Positions 51,145-60,082 of a DNA stretch of 64,000 nt are shown here, piece by piece. Below the pieces are notes generated by a model that was not told where the DNA came from, did not search any database, and worked only from the letters and a program-made list of their open reading frames with translations. The stretch comes from Motiliproteus sediminis. Its GTDB lineage: Bacteria > Pseudomonadota > Gammaproteobacteria > Pseudomonadales > Balneatricaceae. How positions within the stretch are numbered: the first letter of the stretch is position 1; the number at the start of each line of letters is the position of its first letter. The stretch is taken from contig NZ_JAERQK010000004.1 in NCBI RefSeq assembly GCF_017912535.1, forward strand, positions 124,001 through 188,000, in the 5' to 3' direction. A program made the position numbers and the translations under genes.

Positions 51145-51996
51145 ATGGCCACCTACCTGGTCACCCATCGCGCTCTGGCGGACAGCCCCGAACGGCTCAA
51201 ACCCTGGCTGCAGGCGCTGGCTGATGCGAACATTACTCTGGATGGGCGTCTGCTGCTGGATCGCCATGACTGGGCGGCAGCTGTTGTTGCAGATGACCGG
51301 CTATTGGCTCTGGGCGGTGACGGTACCCAGAGTGCGGTAGCCACCATTTGTGTGGCGAAGCAGGCACAGATGGGGGTGCTGCCTGCGGGCACCGGCAACG
51401 ATTTTGCCCGTGCACTGGGGGTGCCGCTGGGGCCGTCTGGCGCTGTGGACCTGCTACGCTCGGGTCAGGAGCAGCGTCTGGATGTTGGACGTATCAACAA
51501 TCGTATCTACCTCAACGTCGCTCACGTGGGTTTAGGCGCACAGGTAGGAGCGGGTACCTCTCAAGCGATCAAGCGGCGCTGGGGGCCGTTGAGTTACCTG
51601 CGGCACCTGCTCACCCTGCTCTTTCGCAAGCGCGGATTCTGGGGGCGGATTACCTATGACGGACGGGTGCTTTACGGGCGCTGGCTGGAGATCGCGATCG
51701 CCAACGGCCCCTCGTTTGGCGGCGGGCATCAGATTGACGGTGCGCGTCTGGATAGTGCGGCTCTGACGCTGGTTTGCGTGCGTGCTCGGCCGCTGCCTCG
51801 CCTGTTCCTGGCGTGGCTGCTGGCGCGCTTGGGGAGGCCCCTCAATCGCAAGGTGATCCGGCTCGAGCGGGTGACGGATTGTCGCCTGGATACCCATCGA
51901 CGGTTGCTGATCAGTGCCGATGGTGAGGCAGTGGGGTATACCCCGCTGCATGCGTGGGTCGAGCCTGCCTCGCTGCGAGTGATCGCGCCGGTGTAA
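51145..51996 (+). CDS. YegS/DAGK-family lipid kinase
   Basis: A 283-residue protein with the diacylglycerol-kinase catalytic fold. The nucleotide motif LALGGDGT (54-61) and PAGTGNDFARAL (about 80) are present, as is GGGHQIDGARLDS near residue 190. It phosphorylates a lipid such as diacylglycerol or phosphatidylglycerol; the substrate is not predictable. The gene begins six bases after yciH. Confidence 0.88.
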   Translation: MATYLVTHRALADSPERLKPWLQALADANITLDGRLLLDRHDWAAAVVADDRLLALGGDGTQSAVATICVAKQAQMGVLPAGTGNDFARALGVPLGPSGAVDLLRSGQEQRLDVGRINNRIYLNVAHVGLGAQVGAGTSQAIKRRWGPLSYLRHLLTLLFRKRGFWGRITYDGRVLYGRWLEIAIANGPSFGGGHQIDGARLDSAALTLVCVRARPLPRLFLAWLLARLGRPLNRKVIRLERVTDCRLDTHRRLLISADGEAVGYTPLHAWVEPASLRVIAPV

Positions 51997-52077
51997 TCCG
52001 AAGCTGCGGTGTATACTCCCTAGGCACGGGGTGCTATTAATCAATGGCTTCTGCTCCACGGAGGACAGAACGAGACT

Positions 52078-52521
52078 ATGCTGGACCATCAACATGACGT
52101 GCTGCTTTATGGCGTGAGCGGGCGCGGGTTCGAGCTTGCCGAGCGCTATCGGGATCTGGCCGAGCTGGAGTCGCTGCCAGCCGGCATGCACAGCGTGCTG
52201 ACTGAGATTGCCGATGAGCGCGAAGCCCTGATGGATCGCTTTCGTGACACCATCCAGCAGGAGGGTGGGCTGGCCAAAGCGGGCAATCCCGATCGCGAGT
52301 TTCTGGAAAGTCTGATCGATCGCTGGGCAGGGTCGCTGGCCGGTTTGGAGCGCATTGTCGAACGTCTGGTTCGCGCTGATCAGGAGTGGCAGCAGGAACT
52401 GGAAGAAGCCGAACGCGACCAGTGGCCGGCCGCGGTACTGGCCATCATGGACGAACTGCTGGCCCACCTTGAGCAGAGCCGCGAACGGCTGCAGCAACTG
52501 GACCTGTCCAGCGACAACTGA
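52078..52521 (+). CDS. Helical protein of unknown function, 147 residues
   Basis: An acidic all-helical protein that begins MLDHQHDVLLYGVSGRGFELAERY. Glu/Gln/Leu-rich helices (LERIVERLVRADQEWQQEL) follow, with no membrane segment and no motif I can name. The ATG at 52078 follows a GGAGG at a somewhat long distance. It is convergent with the next gene, with seven bases between stops. Conserved-looking, function unknown. Confidence 0.65.
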   Translation: MLDHQHDVLLYGVSGRGFELAERYRDLAELESLPAGMHSVLTEIADEREALMDRFRDTIQQEGGLAKAGNPDREFLESLIDRWAGSLAGLERIVERLVRADQEWQQELEEAERDQWPAAVLAIMDELLAHLEQSRERLQQLDLSSDN

Positions 52522-52528
52522 CCCCCCG

Positions 52529-53263
52529 TCAATTCGCCAGTTGGCGTACGCCGCGCTTGTACACCGCGCGCAGGTGTTTATGCAGATGCGGAGTCACCTC
52601 GCTGGTACCGATCTGTTTGTGATGACAGAACAGCGCTAGCGCCATCAGGGCTTCGTCCTGATTGAGGTAGGCGACCCGACCGGCGGCGGAGCGCTTGCAG
52701 CCACCGCAGCCCCCGGCGAACACGAACGCGCTGTTGGCCAGTTGAATGCCGAACCCCAGATGCACCGCCAGTAACTCAGCCACCAGTGGAATTTGCAGTT
52801 CATTGACGGGCGGCGGTTCGGTTGCCAGTGCCAGCAGCAGGGCGCCGAACTGCTGTGCGTGACTGGCGATCATCGCTTGCGGATCGCTCGCTTGCAGCGG
52901 GTTATAGCGGAGCACTACGGCTTGCTGCGGTTGCGGTTCTGCGCTGGTTGGCTGGCTTTCGGTGGAGCGCGGGCCGGTGAGCGCAGCCGGCAGTTGCAGT
53001 GGTGCGGTAGTATCGGTCGTTACCGCCAGAGGCCAGTGGCTGATACCGGCATAGTTTGCCATTCGCCGCGCCAGCGCCGCCGCCATCTCGTCGACGTTGC
53101 TGATGCGCTCCGGAAAGTAGTTGTTGGTGGGCGGCACCAGCTTCACTTGCTGGGCAAAGTGTTCATGGCCGAACTGCTCCAGCGCCCAACAGTGAACCTG
53201 CTGCATCAGGTTTAGGGTGGCGTCGTCGACCAATGGCGCAGAGCGGAACAGGTTGGCGAACAT
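52529..53263 (-). CDS. Conserved-looking hypothetical protein with CxxC motif, 244 residues
   Basis: I do not recognise the family. Starting at the ATG at 53263 (MFANLFRSAPLVDD), it has an N-terminal region with YFPERISNVDEMAAALARRM, a variable Pro/Gln-rich linker, and a C-terminal part with FAGGCGGCKRSAAGRVAYL and HHKQIGTSEVTPHLHKHLR. The cysteine and histidine pattern near the end could bind metal. There is no signal peptide. It is divergent from yfbR. Confidence 0.6.
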   Translation of the reverse strand: MFANLFRSAPLVDDATLNLMQQVHCWALEQFGHEHFAQQVKLVPPTNNYFPERISNVDEMAAALARRMANYAGISHWPLAVTTDTTAPLQLPAALTGPRSTESQPTSAEPQPQQAVVLRYNPLQASDPQAMIASHAQQFGALLLALATEPPPVNELQIPLVAELLAVHLGFGIQLANSAFVFAGGCGGCKRSAAGRVAYLNQDEALMALALFCHHKQIGTSEVTPHLHKHLRAVYKRGVRQLAN

Positions 53264-53395
53264 GGCGATCTCTATCCGGTTATAAAAGCGCAGTGTGCGT
53301 TGTCGCGGCGCTGGCGACAAGTCCCGTTGCTGATTGGTCCCCCTCGCGGCTTGGTTTACACTCTGGGTTCATTTCGCGGTAGCAGGGCAAGGTTC

Positions 53396-54019
53396 ATGAG
53401 CAGTCATTTTTTCGCCTATATCGACAAACTGCGTTGGGTGCTGCGCTGGGGGCTCAAGCGTAATACCGTACCGGAGAACGTCAAGGAGCATTCCTGGGAT
53501 GTAGCCACCATCGCCCATGCGTTGGCGACCATTCGCAACCGTGTTTATGGGGGCGGTGTGGACGTCAATGCGGTGGTTGTGGCGGCTCTCTATCACGATT
53601 CAGTCGAGGCGGTCTGCTCCGATGTTATCACCCCGGTGAAATACCACTCCGAAGCGATCCGTACCGCGTTCAAGGAGATTGAGCGCACCGCCGAGAAAGA
53701 GCTGGTGGCGATGCTGCCGGAGGACCTGCGCCACGATTTCGCCCAGGTTCTGATCGAGGATAACCTGCCCATGGAGCACCAGCAGCTGATCAAAATGGCC
53801 GATACCATTACCGCTTACCTCAAGTGCCAGATGGAGCTGAAGAACGGCAATATGCAGTTCTCCAAGGCGGCCGAAAGCATTGCCCGGCGGCTGCGCAACT
53901 ATCAGCAGCCCGAGATCGATTACTTTTTGGAAACCTTCGCGCCGAGCTACGACCTGACCCTGGATGAGATCCTGGCGCCGGGGGTGGAGACCGCACCGGT
54001 CCTGCGGGAGTTAACTTGA
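53396..54019 (+). CDS. yfbR: 5'-deoxynucleotidase YfbR
   Basis: A 207-residue HD-domain phosphohydrolase acting on dNMPs. The motifs are HSWDVATIAHAL (first His), ALYHDSVEAVCSDVITPVKY (HD plus the TPVKY signature) and DTITAYLKCQMELKNGN. The ATG at 53396 gives MSSHFFAYIDKLRW, the usual start; frames upstream are open but unlikely. It is involved in nucleotide salvage. A small rubredoxin gene follows. Confidence 0.92.
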   Translation: MSSHFFAYIDKLRWVLRWGLKRNTVPENVKEHSWDVATIAHALATIRNRVYGGGVDVNAVVVAALYHDSVEAVCSDVITPVKYHSEAIRTAFKEIERTAEKELVAMLPEDLRHDFAQVLIEDNLPMEHQQLIKMADTITAYLKCQMELKNGNMQFSKAAESIARRLRNYQQPEIDYFLETFAPSYDLTLDEILAPGVETAPVLRELT

Positions 54020-54097
54020 GGATCGGCTGATATAAGTCAACGGATGGAGCTGGTGGCTGGTCTACAATTCCCCGGTCTGCCATCACAGGAGGTGATC

Positions 54098-54259
54098 ATG
54101 GCGCGCTACGAATGCGATGTGTGTGGGTTGATTTATGACGAAGCGAAGGGGCTGCCCGACGAAGGGATCCCCGCCGGCACCCGTTGGGAAGATATAGCGG
54201 ATGATTGGGTTTGTCCCGATTGTGGTGCACCCAAATCGGCCTTCATTGCGACGGAGTAA
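54098..54259 (+). CDS. Rubredoxin
   Basis: A 53-residue one-iron electron carrier. The four cysteine ligands are in CDVCGLIY and CPDCGAPKS, with the expected spacing. AGGAGG lies six or seven bases before the ATG at 54098. It ends two bases before the HD-GYP gene, so the two are probably cotranscribed. It may serve an alkane hydroxylase or oxidative-stress reductase elsewhere. Confidence 0.96.
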   Translation: MARYECDVCGLIYDEAKGLPDEGIPAGTRWEDIADDWVCPDCGAPKSAFIATE

Positions 54260-54261
54260 CC

Positions 54262-55293
54262 ATGCGGGTTAAAACCAGTGATCTCAAATTGGGGATGTAC
54301 GTCGAGATTCAGAGCGACTGGGCCGACCACCCCTTTCTCCGCAACCGTTTTAAGATCACCAGCCGGAAGGATCTGGATCGCCTGCGCGCCTGTCCTTTCG
54401 ACAGCGTCGAGGTTGACCTTGATCGCAGCGAGGTGAAACCGGATCCTGCGGCCTACCCGAGCAGTGTCGATGAACTCAGTAAGGTCAGCCATGGTGATGC
54501 GCCGGTTGACCCCAAGGAAGCGGGGTTGGCGCCACCGAAGTGGGACCCAGATTCGCTCATCCCCGGCTATCTGCGTGAAGCGCTGCATGACAGGGAGATG
54601 ACGCCCAAGCAGCGTGCTGAGCAGGTTTATCGGCATTCGCGCACGATGATGAAGCGGTTGCTGGAAAGCCCTACCGCCGAGAACATCAAAGCGTCAAAGC
54701 AGGCGATCTACGACGTCTCGGATATGGTGTTGTCCGACCGGGATACGGCAATGAGCATGCTGCGCCTGACCCATCACGATTTTTACACCTACACCCACTC
54801 GGTCAACGTGGGAGTGTTGTCGATCATGCTGGCCAAAGAACTCTATGGCGGCTCCGACGCCCACAATATGCACGAGCTGGCAGCCGGTTTTTTCCTGCAT
54901 GATATCGGCAAGGTCAAAGTGAATCCGGACATCCTCAACAAACCGGCCAAGTTGACCGACGCCGAGATGAAGCATATCCGGATCCACCCTTATCAGGGCT
55001 ACAAGATCCTTGAGGCCGCCGGTGAACTGACCGAGGAGTGCCGCATTATCGTTATGCAGCACCACGAGCGGGCCGGAGGGGACGGCTACCCCAAAGCGTT
55101 AGCCGGCGAGGAGATCCACGAATACGGGCGAATCTGCTGCATCGCCGACGTCTTTGACGCACTTACCGCCGAGCGCTCCTATAAGGTGGCGATGACGCCC
55201 TTCGAGGCGCTGAAGTTGATGAAAGAGCGAATGTCGGACCACTTTGATCAGCGCCTGTTTGCCGGCTTTGTCAAACTGTTCAAAGAGCAGTGA
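54262..55293 (+). CDS. HD-GYP cyclic-di-GMP phosphodiesterase with DUF3391
   Basis: A 343-residue protein. The N-terminal DUF3391 domain (MRVKTSDLKLGMYVEIQSDW, up to about 100) precedes an HD-GYP domain (about 160-340). The motifs are canonical: LHDIGKVKVNP, HHERAGGDGYPKAL and an HTHSVNV-like metal site (YTHSVNVGVLS). It is thus more likely active than the HD-GYP protein at 29364. It starts two bases after rubredoxin. Confidence 0.93.
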   Translation: MRVKTSDLKLGMYVEIQSDWADHPFLRNRFKITSRKDLDRLRACPFDSVEVDLDRSEVKPDPAAYPSSVDELSKVSHGDAPVDPKEAGLAPPKWDPDSLIPGYLREALHDREMTPKQRAEQVYRHSRTMMKRLLESPTAENIKASKQAIYDVSDMVLSDRDTAMSMLRLTHHDFYTYTHSVNVGVLSIMLAKELYGGSDAHNMHELAAGFFLHDIGKVKVNPDILNKPAKLTDAEMKHIRIHPYQGYKILEAAGELTEECRIIVMQHHERAGGDGYPKALAGEEIHEYGRICCIADVFDALTAERSYKVAMTPFEALKLMKERMSDHFDQRLFAGFVKLFKEQ

Positions 55294-55311
55294 GACTGCC
55301 GAAAACCCGGG

Positions 55312-56175
55312 TCAGCGCCTGTTGTTGATGATCTGAATCTGCTCCTCGCCAATCAACCCGCCGCTGCACTGTCCTGCATCCTTCAACCTTGCCCGAAAGG
55401 GCAGGGTGACGATCTCGCCGTCAAACAGAACACGTCCGCGCTCCTGCTCCAGCGCCGCGATCAACTCGGCGGTATTAAACTTCAGCGTCAGATCGCTGAT
55501 GCCGTCGCTGCGGGCGGTGGTGCAGGCATAGCCGCCCTCGCCCTGCGGCAGGGAAGTGGTGACATCGCTGTAGCTGTAACGAACCGGTGCGACCCCGGCG
55601 ATACGGATCGAGTGCAGATCGATTTCGCGCACGTCCAGATCATTGCTGCCGACCACCGCTACCGGTGTCAGCCCTTTCTTGTCGCGGTTGACCGGGTTGG
55701 GGCAGGAGCCGGGTTTGACGTCCAACTGCACCTGTTGCTCGCCCTGCGGAGAGAGCGTGACTTCGACGGCTACGTCGTAAAAGCCATGGCCGCCGCTGCG
55801 GGGGCCGAAAGCCAGCAGCAGCTTGCCGGGCAGGGTGCCGGTGAGCAGCAGTTGGCGTTCAAACTCACTGCCAAACTGAAAACCGTTGCTGTCGATGGGG
55901 TTGCCGGACAGTAGCTTGACCTGGTGGTTGGCGTTGTACTCCCACTCAGCATCCGCTACCAGTTGCCACGCGGTAATGCTGTTACGGTGGGGATTGGCGA
56001 GCTGGCCGGCGATCCGCAGCGGTGTGCCGCTGCCGTTGTTGTTACAGGCCGGCAGTTCGATCTCGGCGCAGGCGTCCTGGTAACACTCACGCAAGGGTTC
56101 GGCTTGCGCTGGTTGGACCACTATCAGGGAGGCCAACAACAGGGACAGCGCGGGCAGCGAGGGTGTCAATTGCAT
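55312..56175 (-). CDS. Exported protein of unknown function, 287 residues
   Basis: The ATG at 56175 follows GGAGG by six bases. A signal peptide (up to ...VVQPAQA-EP) leads to a disulfide-rich start (CYQDACAEIELPAC). The C-terminal half has DVKPGSCPNPVNRDKKGLTPVAVVGS, a pattern shared by many secreted proteins of unknown function (VDVKPGSxPNxxNxxxxGxxPVAV). No catalytic motif is seen. Confidence 0.75.
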   Translation of the reverse strand: MQLTPSLPALSLLLASLIVVQPAQAEPLRECYQDACAEIELPACNNNGSGTPLRIAGQLANPHRNSITAWQLVADAEWEYNANHQVKLLSGNPIDSNGFQFGSEFERQLLLTGTLPGKLLLAFGPRSGGHGFYDVAVEVTLSPQGEQQVQLDVKPGSCPNPVNRDKKGLTPVAVVGSNDLDVREIDLHSIRIAGVAPVRYSYSDVTTSLPQGEGGYACTTARSDGISDLTLKFNTAELIAALEQERGRVLFDGEIVTLPFRARLKDAGQCSGGLIGEEQIQIINNRR

Positions 56176-56225
56176 GGAGTCCTCCAAACTACGGGGATAA
56201 TTCACTCATCCGGTAAGCATAGCGC

Positions 56226-56825
56226 TCACTGGCCGCTGTCGCGCTGACGCAGATCACAACGCGGCAGTGCGGCGGCGATCGCTTCCAGATGGCGGTCACG
56301 CAGGCCCAGGTGCTGCAGATGCTCCAGCGTGTGCAGCAGATAGTCTCGGCTGGAACCACTCATCCCGCGTGCCGCAGCAACGTGGTGCGCGGCTTCGTCC
56401 GGACTGAGGGCGCCCACGTACTGGCGGTCGCGGCGATCCACCACGAATGTGAGCGCGGCGACCGCAGGCTGACCGGCCGGGTAAACGGGATGAATGCGCG
56501 CCCGGTAGATACGGGTGGGCATCTCCCTGGCATAGAGGTATTCGGCAACCGCGTGTTTATGGTCCGCGTCCACTTGGTAGAGGCAGCCGCAGCAGCTGCC
56601 GCCACGGTCCAGGCCCAGCACCATGCCCGGCTGTTGTGGGGTGCCGCGATGGACGTGGGACCAGACGCAGAGCGAGCGGTGGTAGCCGAACAGTCGCGCC
56701 GGCAGTCGCTGCTGGTACTCGAACTCGGGGCGCCAAAGCAGCGACCCGTAGGCAAACACCCAGAGGGGCCCCGGTGGTAGCGAGGGGCGTTCGGTATCCG
56801 GGTGCGGGGTCAGTGTGGTCTGCAT
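56226..56825 (-). CDS. chaC: ChaC-like gamma-glutamylcyclotransferase
   Basis: A 199-residue protein. WVFAYGSLLWRPEF (about 22) is the YGSL motif of the gamma-glutamylcyclotransferase fold, and GYHRSLCVWSHVHRGTP is typical of ChaC. ChaC enzymes cleave glutathione to 5-oxoproline and Cys-Gly. The ATG at 56825 gives the normal N-terminus. The catalytic Glu should lie in the TRIYRARIHP-preceding helix (YLYAREMP). It stands alone, with a 123-base gap to the dehalogenase-like gene upstream. Confidence 0.85.
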   Translation of the reverse strand: MQTTLTPHPDTERPSLPPGPLWVFAYGSLLWRPEFEYQQRLPARLFGYHRSLCVWSHVHRGTPQQPGMVLGLDRGGSCCGCLYQVDADHKHAVAEYLYAREMPTRIYRARIHPVYPAGQPAVAALTFVVDRRDRQYVGALSPDEAAHHVAAARGMSGSSRDYLLHTLEHLQHLGLRDRHLEAIAAALPRCDLRQRDSGQ

Positions 56826-56948
56826 GAGCGGAGTGCTATGGGTAATAAATGGAAGCGATGAGCCTACCAACCTATACCCTGTTGCGTGATTTGGCTATCG
56901 CTGGGCGGCTGGAGCGGTTCCTGATTTATGCGGAGCCGCGGTGGCTAT

Positions 56949-57839
56949 TTAGTCACGACTGAAAAAGTCGCGCAAGGCGCGGATGACGGCCTCGGGGGCC
57001 TCTTCGGGCAGAAAATGGCCGCAATCCAGCGCGTACCCCTCGACGTGTCGAGCATAGTCCCGCCACACCGACAGCAGGTCGTAGCTGCGGGCAACAAAGC
57101 CGCGCGCGCCCCACAGTACCAGTAGCGGGCAGTCGAGTTGGCGCGAACGGTCAGCACGATCATGCTGCAGATCGATGGTAGCCGCTGCGCGGTAGTCTTC
57201 GCAGCTGGCATGGATCGCTTCCGGCCGGCTGAAACAGCGTAGATATTCGGCTATCGCCGCATCGGAAAACTCGGCGCCGGGAGCGCTCCAGCGGCGTAGT
57301 TTCTCGGTGAGGTAATAGCCGGGATCGTTTCCGATCAGGCGCTCTGGCAGACCGTCCGGCTGAATCAGGAAAAACCAGTGATAGTAGCCGCTGGCAAAAG
57401 CCTGGTCGGTATGTTCAAACATATGCAGGGTGGGGGCGATATCCATCACGCAGGCGCGTCGCACCTGTTCCGGGTAGTCCAGCGCCAGCCGGTGGGTCAC
57501 CCGGGCGCCACGATCATGTCCGGCAACGTCGAAGCGCGAATAGCCAAGGGCTTTCATGACCGCAACCAGGTCAGCGGCCATCGCGCGTTTGGCATAGTTG
57601 GCGTGGTCGCTGGCGCCTTCCGGCTTGGCGCTGTCGCCATAACCCCGCAGATCGGGGCAGATCAGGTGGAAGCGGTCGGCCAGTGCCGGTGCTACCCGGT
57701 GCCATATGCAGTGCGTTTGGGGGTAGCCGTGGAGCAGCAGCAACGGTGGTCCTGATCCGCCATGCTTGAAATTTATCTCCACCGGGTGTCCGGCGGTGGT
57801 GACCGTTAAACGGGCGCTTTTGAAGTTGTTGCCAAACAT
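56949..57839 (-). CDS. Fluoroacetate/haloacetate dehalogenase-like alpha/beta hydrolase
   Basis: A 296-residue protein. The nucleophile is Asp109 in GHDRGARV, with Arg110 and Arg113 as carboxylate binders. His154-Trp155 (YYHWFF) and Tyr216 (EDYRAAATID) are at the positions of the halide pocket, and the catalytic His275 is in CGHFLPEE. The same residues, at nearly the same numbers, make the active site of known fluoroacetate dehalogenases. AAGGAG lies six bases before the ATG at 57839. It could dehalogenate haloacetates or hydrolyse related substrates; the active site makes the former likely but unproven. Confidence 0.82.
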   Translation of the reverse strand: MFGNNFKSARLTVTTAGHPVEINFKHGGSGPPLLLLHGYPQTHCIWHRVAPALADRFHLICPDLRGYGDSAKPEGASDHANYAKRAMAADLVAVMKALGYSRFDVAGHDRGARVTHRLALDYPEQVRRACVMDIAPTLHMFEHTDQAFASGYYHWFFLIQPDGLPERLIGNDPGYYLTEKLRRWSAPGAEFSDAAIAEYLRCFSRPEAIHASCEDYRAAATIDLQHDRADRSRQLDCPLLVLWGARGFVARSYDLLSVWRDYARHVEGYALDCGHFLPEEAPEAVIRALRDFFSRD

Positions 57840-57893
57840 TCTATGCTCCTTGGATTGAACACAATGACGGTGTGGAATGAGCGCAATCGTCAT

Positions 57894-57920
57894 TTGCATT
57901 CGCTGTCGCTCTGGTACACT
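57894..57920 (+). promoter_or_regulatory. Candidate promoter of the MoxR-type operon
   Basis: TTGCAT at 57894-57899 and TACACT at 57915-57920, with a 15-base spacer, 41 bases before the MoxR ATG. The spacer is short, so this is tentative. Confidence 0.35.
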
Positions 57921-57960
57921 CGGTTTAACCAAACAGTTTTGTCAACTACTGGAGTTTCCG

Positions 57961-58806
57961 ATGCGTTTTGAAGGTACCGAACGTTACGTCGCCACCGATG
58001 ATCTGCAGATGGCGGTAAATGCCGCAATCACCCTGCAACGGCCATTGCTGGTCAAGGGCGAACCGGGCACCGGCAAAACCATGCTCGCGGAAGAGATCGC
58101 CACTGCGCTCGGCAAACCGTTGCTGCGCTGGCATATCAAGTCAACCACCAAAGCCCAGCAGGGCCTCTATGACTACGATGCGGTGTCGCGATTAAGGGAC
58201 TCGCAGCTGGGCGACGACCGCGTGCATGACATCAATAATTATATTCGCAAGGGGATGCTGTGGCAGGCGTTTACTGCCGACGAGCCGGTGGTGTTGTTGA
58301 TCGACGAGATTGATAAGGCCGATATCGAGTTCCCCAACGACCTGCTGGTTGAACTCGACAAAATGGAGTTTCATGTTTACGAAACCGGCGAACAGGTGGT
58401 GGCCCGACAGCGCCCCATTGTGATCATCACCTCAAACAATGAGAAGGAGCTGCCCGACGCCTTTCTGCGCCGCTGCTTCTTTCACTACATCCGCTTCCCC
58501 GACAAGGAGACCATGGAAGCGATTGTCCGAGTGCACTTTCCCGACATCACCGCCAAGCTGGTTAGCGAGGCGCTGGAGCTGTTTTTCGAGGTACGCAAGG
58601 TTAACGGACTGAAGAAAAAGCCATCGACGTCGGAACTGATTGATTGGCTCAAGTTGTTGATGGCGGATCAGATACCGGCCGATGTGTTGGCCAACCGTGA
58701 CCCCACCAAGGCGATACCGCCGCTATACGGCGCCCTGCTGAAGAACGAGCAGGATGTGCATATGTTGGAGCGGCTGGCCTTTATGGCGCGTCGCGAGAAC
58801 CGCTGA
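57961..58806 (+). CDS. MoxR-family AAA+ ATPase
   Basis: A 281-residue AAA+ ATPase. Walker A is GEPGTGKT (33-40), Walker B VVLLIDEIDKAD (about 106), and sensor 1 ITSNNEKELPDAFLRRC. It is the MoxR type that works with VWA-domain proteins as a maturation chaperone for metal enzymes or protein complexes. The ATG at 57961 gives MRFEGTERYV. The VWA partner starts seven bases after its stop. Confidence 0.93.
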   Translation: MRFEGTERYVATDDLQMAVNAAITLQRPLLVKGEPGTGKTMLAEEIATALGKPLLRWHIKSTTKAQQGLYDYDAVSRLRDSQLGDDRVHDINNYIRKGMLWQAFTADEPVVLLIDEIDKADIEFPNDLLVELDKMEFHVYETGEQVVARQRPIVIITSNNEKELPDAFLRRCFFHYIRFPDKETMEAIVRVHFPDITAKLVSEALELFFEVRKVNGLKKKPSTSELIDWLKLLMADQIPADVLANRDPTKAIPPLYGALLKNEQDVHMLERLAFMARRENR

Positions 58807-58813
58807 GAGCATC

Positions 58814-59995
58814 ATGCTGATCGATTTTTTCACCGCCCTGCGCGGCGCCAAGGTGCCGGTATCGCTGAAGGAGCTGCTGGCGCTGCTGGAGGCACTCGAC
58901 AAGGGCATCGCCTTCGCCGATCTGGAACAGTTCTACCTGTTGGCGCGCACCTGTCTGGTGAAGGATGAAAAGTACTACGACCGCTTCGATCAGGCCTTTG
59001 CCGCCTATTTCGACGGTATTGCCCAGCTGCAGGGCGAAGGGCTGCTGGAGGCGCTGATTCCCAAAGAGTGGCTGCGCAGTGATTTTATCCGCCAGCTCTC
59101 CGACGAGGAACGCGCCAAGGTTGAAGCGCTCGGTGGTTTCGACAAGTTGATGGATACGTTGAAGCAGCGGCTGGAAGAGCAGCAGGGGCGTCATGCCGGC
59201 GGCAACAAGTGGATCGGCACCGGTGGCACTTCACCCTTTGGTCATAGCGGCTACAACCCGGAAGGGGTCCGTATTGGTGGCGAAAGCCGACACAAGCGCG
59301 CGGTCAAGGTGTGGGAGAAGCGCGAGTTCCGCGACCTGGATGATTCGGTGGAGCTGGGCACCCGCAATATCAAGGTGGCGCTGCGCAAACTGCGCCGGTT
59401 TGCCCGCACCGGCGCCGCCGAAGAGCTGGACCTTGACGATACTATCCGCTCAACCGCCAACAACGCCGGCTATCTGGATCTCAAGCTGGTGCCGGAGCGG
59501 CACAACGCGGTCAAGGTGCTGATCTTCTTCGATGTCGGCGGTTCCATGGATCCCTATATCCGCCAGTGCGAAGAGTTGTTCTCGGCCGCTCGCACTGAGT
59601 TCAAACATCTGGAGTACTTTTACTTTCACAACTGTCTGTACGAGCGGGTCTGGCGCGACAACCAGCGCCGTCATCAGGAGGCGATCTCCACCCTTGATGT
59701 TCTCCATACCTACGGTCCCGACTATCGGGTGATCCTGGTGGGGGATGCCTCCATGTCGCCCTACGAGCTGGTCTACTCCCACGGCAGCGTCGAACACTGG
59801 AACGAGGAGCCTGGCCAGTTATGGCTGCAGCGACTGCTCGACACCTGGGAAAAGTGCGTTTGGCTAAACCCGATGGAATCGCGTTACTGGCCCTATACCC
59901 AGAGTATCAAGATGATTCAGCAGCAGTTTGGTGGGCGGATGTTTCCGTTAACGCTGGGCGGTCTGGAGCAGGCGATTCGCCAACTATCGCGTTAA
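58814..59995 (+). CDS. VWA-domain protein (CoxE-like), partner of MoxR ATPase
   Basis: A 393-residue protein. The C-terminal VWA domain has a MIDAS-type motif DVGGSMD starting at Asp240, where the usual form is DxSxS, and a later GDASMSPYE. The N-terminal half is helical, with a Gly/Arg-rich middle (TGGTSPFGHSGYNPEGVR). MoxR and CoxE-type VWA proteins act together; the target enzyme is not in the window. The two genes are separated by seven bases and form an operon. Confidence 0.9.
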   Translation: MLIDFFTALRGAKVPVSLKELLALLEALDKGIAFADLEQFYLLARTCLVKDEKYYDRFDQAFAAYFDGIAQLQGEGLLEALIPKEWLRSDFIRQLSDEERAKVEALGGFDKLMDTLKQRLEEQQGRHAGGNKWIGTGGTSPFGHSGYNPEGVRIGGESRHKRAVKVWEKREFRDLDDSVELGTRNIKVALRKLRRFARTGAAEELDLDDTIRSTANNAGYLDLKLVPERHNAVKVLIFFDVGGSMDPYIRQCEELFSAARTEFKHLEYFYFHNCLYERVWRDNQRRHQEAISTLDVLHTYGPDYRVILVGDASMSPYELVYSHGSVEHWNEEPGQLWLQRLLDTWEKCVWLNPMESRYWPYTQSIKMIQQQFGGRMFPLTLGGLEQAIRQLSR

Positions 59996-60082
59996 TTTGG
60001 GTAGCAACTATCTTGCGACCGGCAGCGCCTGGTGCCAAGCTATCAAGCTTGTTTAACAGATTGTTTTTATGGGGCTGTTTTA

